A stretch of 39,591 nucleotides of DNA from Frateuria sp. (GTDB lineage: Bacteria; Pseudomonadota; Gammaproteobacteria; Xanthomonadales; Rhodanobacteraceae). The notes under the pieces were generated by a model. It saw only the letters and a list, made by a program, of their open reading frames with translations. It had not been told where the DNA came from and did no database searches. Made by a program: the position numbers and the translations under genes. The DNA is taken from positions 1 through 39,591 of the forward strand of contig NZ_JABFWW010000299.1 of the NCBI RefSeq assembly GCF_013362045.1, given 5' to 3'. The stretch's first letter is position 1. Each line of letters opens with the position of its first letter. This document shows, one piece after another, positions 39,328 to 39,591 of this stretch.

Positions 39328-39591
39328 TCACCACGCGCGGCAGGGAGGCTCGCCGGCCAGCGCATGCAGGCGTTCCACCGCCAGCTCCAACGCCGGTGCC
39401 ATGACCGCGCCACGCTGCGTAAACAGATCGGCGAGCAGGCGGTAGTAGGTCAGCGTGCCGCCGCGCCCGCCGGTGAAGCGCTCGAACACCCGCCGGCCGA
39501 CCTGCGGACTCTCGAGGTCGTCCAGGATGGCGCGGACGAACGTCTCATCCCGCGCGACGTCCGGCGCCCGCGGAAAGCAGCCTCCCGCCCA
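39328..39591 (-). CDS. Hypothetical protein (N-terminus beyond window)
   Basis: Open reading ...WAGGCFPRAPDVARDETFVRAILDDLESPQVGRRVFERFTGGRGGTLTYYRLLADLFTQRGAVMAPALELAVERLHALAGEPPCRAW*. Confidence 0.55.
   Translation of the reverse strand, partial: WAGGCFPRAPDVARDETFVRAILDDLESPQVGRRVFERFTGGRGGTLTYYRLLADLFTQRGAVMAPALELAVERLHALAGEPPCRAW

Overview
GC-rich gammaproteobacterial chromosome, most like Xanthomonadales (Rhodanobacteraceae/Xanthomonadaceae) by gene content. Most of the window is housekeeping. It has an acetylated-intermediate arginine operon (argF'-argG-argE'-argB/A fusion-argC-argH, minus strand), cysS-sufE, a long-tailed DksA, yidD, a decayed dihydroorotase, folE2, a gph-ubiG-yciI-amidohydrolase cluster, efp/epmB and a FimX-like degenerate GGDEF-EAL protein. 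It also has the ffh-rpsP-rimM-trmD-rplS cluster, ypjD, radA, alr, dnaB, NUDIX and Mut7-C proteins, a TPR-GGDEF protein, rlmH-rsfS and a nitronate monooxygenase. The main discovery candidate is a compact split-borosin RiPP locus at 33445-34648 (minus). It pairs a TP-methylase-family alpha-N-methyltransferase resembling SonM with an 89-aa SonA-like precursor that has a hydrophobic core (FSVIM) and an unusual acidic tail. The second candidate is an arginine-codon transcription attenuator upstream of argF' at about 7125-7350. It combines a leader ORF, an 8-nt antiterminator complement and an intrinsic terminator. Other items of interest are REP-like palindromes (one inside argE'), a perfect 25-bp inverted repeat, and a dihydroorotase pseudogene. 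No tRNA, rRNA, CRISPR array or transposase was recognised. All family calls were made by eye from the translations; no search was run.
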